DNA of 64,000 nt, from assembly GCA_012656075.1 (NCBI GenBank), contig JAAKBF010000079.1:248001-312000 (forward strand), in the 5' to 3' direction. The notes beneath the pieces were generated by a model, which was given only the letters and a program-made list of their open reading frames with translations, was not told the DNA's origin and searched no databases. Source of the stretch: Phytophthora hibernalis (Eukaryota; Oomycota; Peronosporomycetes; Peronosporales; Peronosporaceae). Below, piece after piece: positions 63,456 to 64,000 of the stretch; the stretch's first letter is position 1; every line of letters starts with the position of its first letter. Made by a program: the position numbers and the translations under genes.

Positions 63456-64000
63456 GGGCGAAGTCGTCTTCTGCCTCTGCGTCGTCGTTCTAGCGCTCTA
63501 CACCTCCCCGTTCTTTATCGACAATGGCTCTTGGGAGTTCCTCCCCATCTGGGACGACGAGGAGAATTTCCTGAACAACGACGTGATTCAAAGCGGCTTG
63601 GGGTTCGACAACCTCTACACCATGTTCACAATGATCAAAATCAACGTGTACGAGCCGTTCGGGTGGTTGGTCAAGGCCATCCAAGTGCAACTAGTCGGTT
63701 TGGACTCGTGGTATATTCGCCTCGTGTCGGTTGCATTGCATTTCGCAGCTGCAATCGTGCTGGCTCGAGCTTCGGCGGTGCTGCTGGACGTGATGGGGAT
63801 CCTCTCGGATTTCAGGTCAGGAACTACAGTAGATAAAGAATTGCAGCGAATGAGAGAGAGGAGACACTGGCTCGGCTGCTGTATCAGTGCAGTGGTGTTT
63901 GCTGTTCACCCGGTGCACGTGGAGGTGGTGGGTTGGCCGTCGGCGCAGCCGTACGCGCAGTGTGCTCTGTTCAGCAATCTCGCACTCTATGTCTACGTGC
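63436..64000 (+). CDS. TMTC-like O-mannosyltransferase (GT-C membrane protein), 5' part
   Basis: Open from the ATG at 63436 to the right edge (188 codons). A signal-anchor (FCLCVVVLALYTSPFF) is followed by IWDDEENFLNNDVI, an acidic loop like the WDD of TMTC proteins. Next come INVYEPFGWLVKAIQVQL, a helix ending LHFAAAIVLARASAVLL and the hallmark VVFAVHPVHVEVVGWPSAQP. TMTC proteins put O-mannose on cadherin-like substrates in the ER and usually carry C-terminal TPR repeats; those would lie beyond the window. The gene could be a related GT-C family protein. Confidence 0.75.
   Translation, partial: MRLVLSTGEVVFCLCVVVLALYTSPFFIDNGSWEFLPIWDDEENFLNNDVIQSGLGFDNLYTMFTMIKINVYEPFGWLVKAIQVQLVGLDSWYIRLVSVALHFAAAIVLARASAVLLDVMGILSDFRSGTTVDKELQRMRERRHWLGCCISAVVFAVHPVHVEVVGWPSAQPYAQCALFSNLALYVYV

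Overview
The window reads as nuclear DNA of an oomycete, most likely a Phytophthora or close relative. Genes are compact and GC-rich, on both strands, with introns of 52-99 bp. Many are preceded by the oomycete core promoter (YCAYTYY initiator plus CAWTTTNYY flanking element). The gene content is typical of the group: single-repeat Myb proteins with a THAQKYR motif, bZIP proteins with a long C-terminal domain, an ankyrin-DHHC acyltransferase, an anoctamin and a SulP-STAS transporter. The mobile DNA also fits: Crypton, PIF/Harbinger, FAR1/Ulp1 element, hAT-like and mariner-like MITEs.

Layout. 1-5 kb: 3' part of an Old Yellow Enzyme gene, a dead DMT-type transporter and a broken transposon ORF with a FAR1-like N-terminus and a Ulp1/C48 protease domain. 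5-20 kb: ordinary genes, namely ankyrin-DHHC palmitoyltransferase (with a MITE ending 6 bp before its ATG), M13 metalloprotease, REXO4-like exonuclease, UDP-sugar pyrophosphorylase, anoctamin and a patatin-like lipase. 20-27.9 kb: an aldo/keto reductase fragment, two Myb paralogues and an arrestin. 27.9-35 kb: two acyl-CoA oxidases and two bZIP paralogues. 35-48 kb: a transposon island containing a mariner-like MITE, Harbinger genes, a Crypton, pieces of a multicopy membrane-protein family, palindromes and tandem repeats, plus one unrecognised two-exon gene. 48-54 kb: SulP-STAS transporter, homoserine O-acetyltransferase and ETF beta. 54-57 kb: the most complete copy of the membrane-protein family. 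57-64 kb: SF3B6 (p14) with a second MITE just upstream, two mitochondrial zinc alcohol dehydrogenases in tandem, and the 5' part of a TMTC-like O-mannosyltransferase running off the right edge.

Working together. Several genes belong to fatty acid and mitochondrial metabolism: the acyl-CoA oxidases, ETF beta and the mitochondrial ADHs. MetX and the SulP transporter could both serve sulfur amino acid supply. Linkage may be chance; no operon-like organisation is expected.

Caution. About a dozen conserved genes (OYE, DHHC, M13, anoctamin, patatin, both Mybs, arrestin, ACOX-1, bZIP-1, SulP, MetX) are broken by one-base losses, mostly in short homopolymer runs, while neighbours such as USP, REXO4, ACOX-2, bZIP-2, ETFB, SF3B6 and both ADHs are open. 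This looks more like assembly indel error than mass pseudogenisation, so those genes are given as single loci with the breaks noted.
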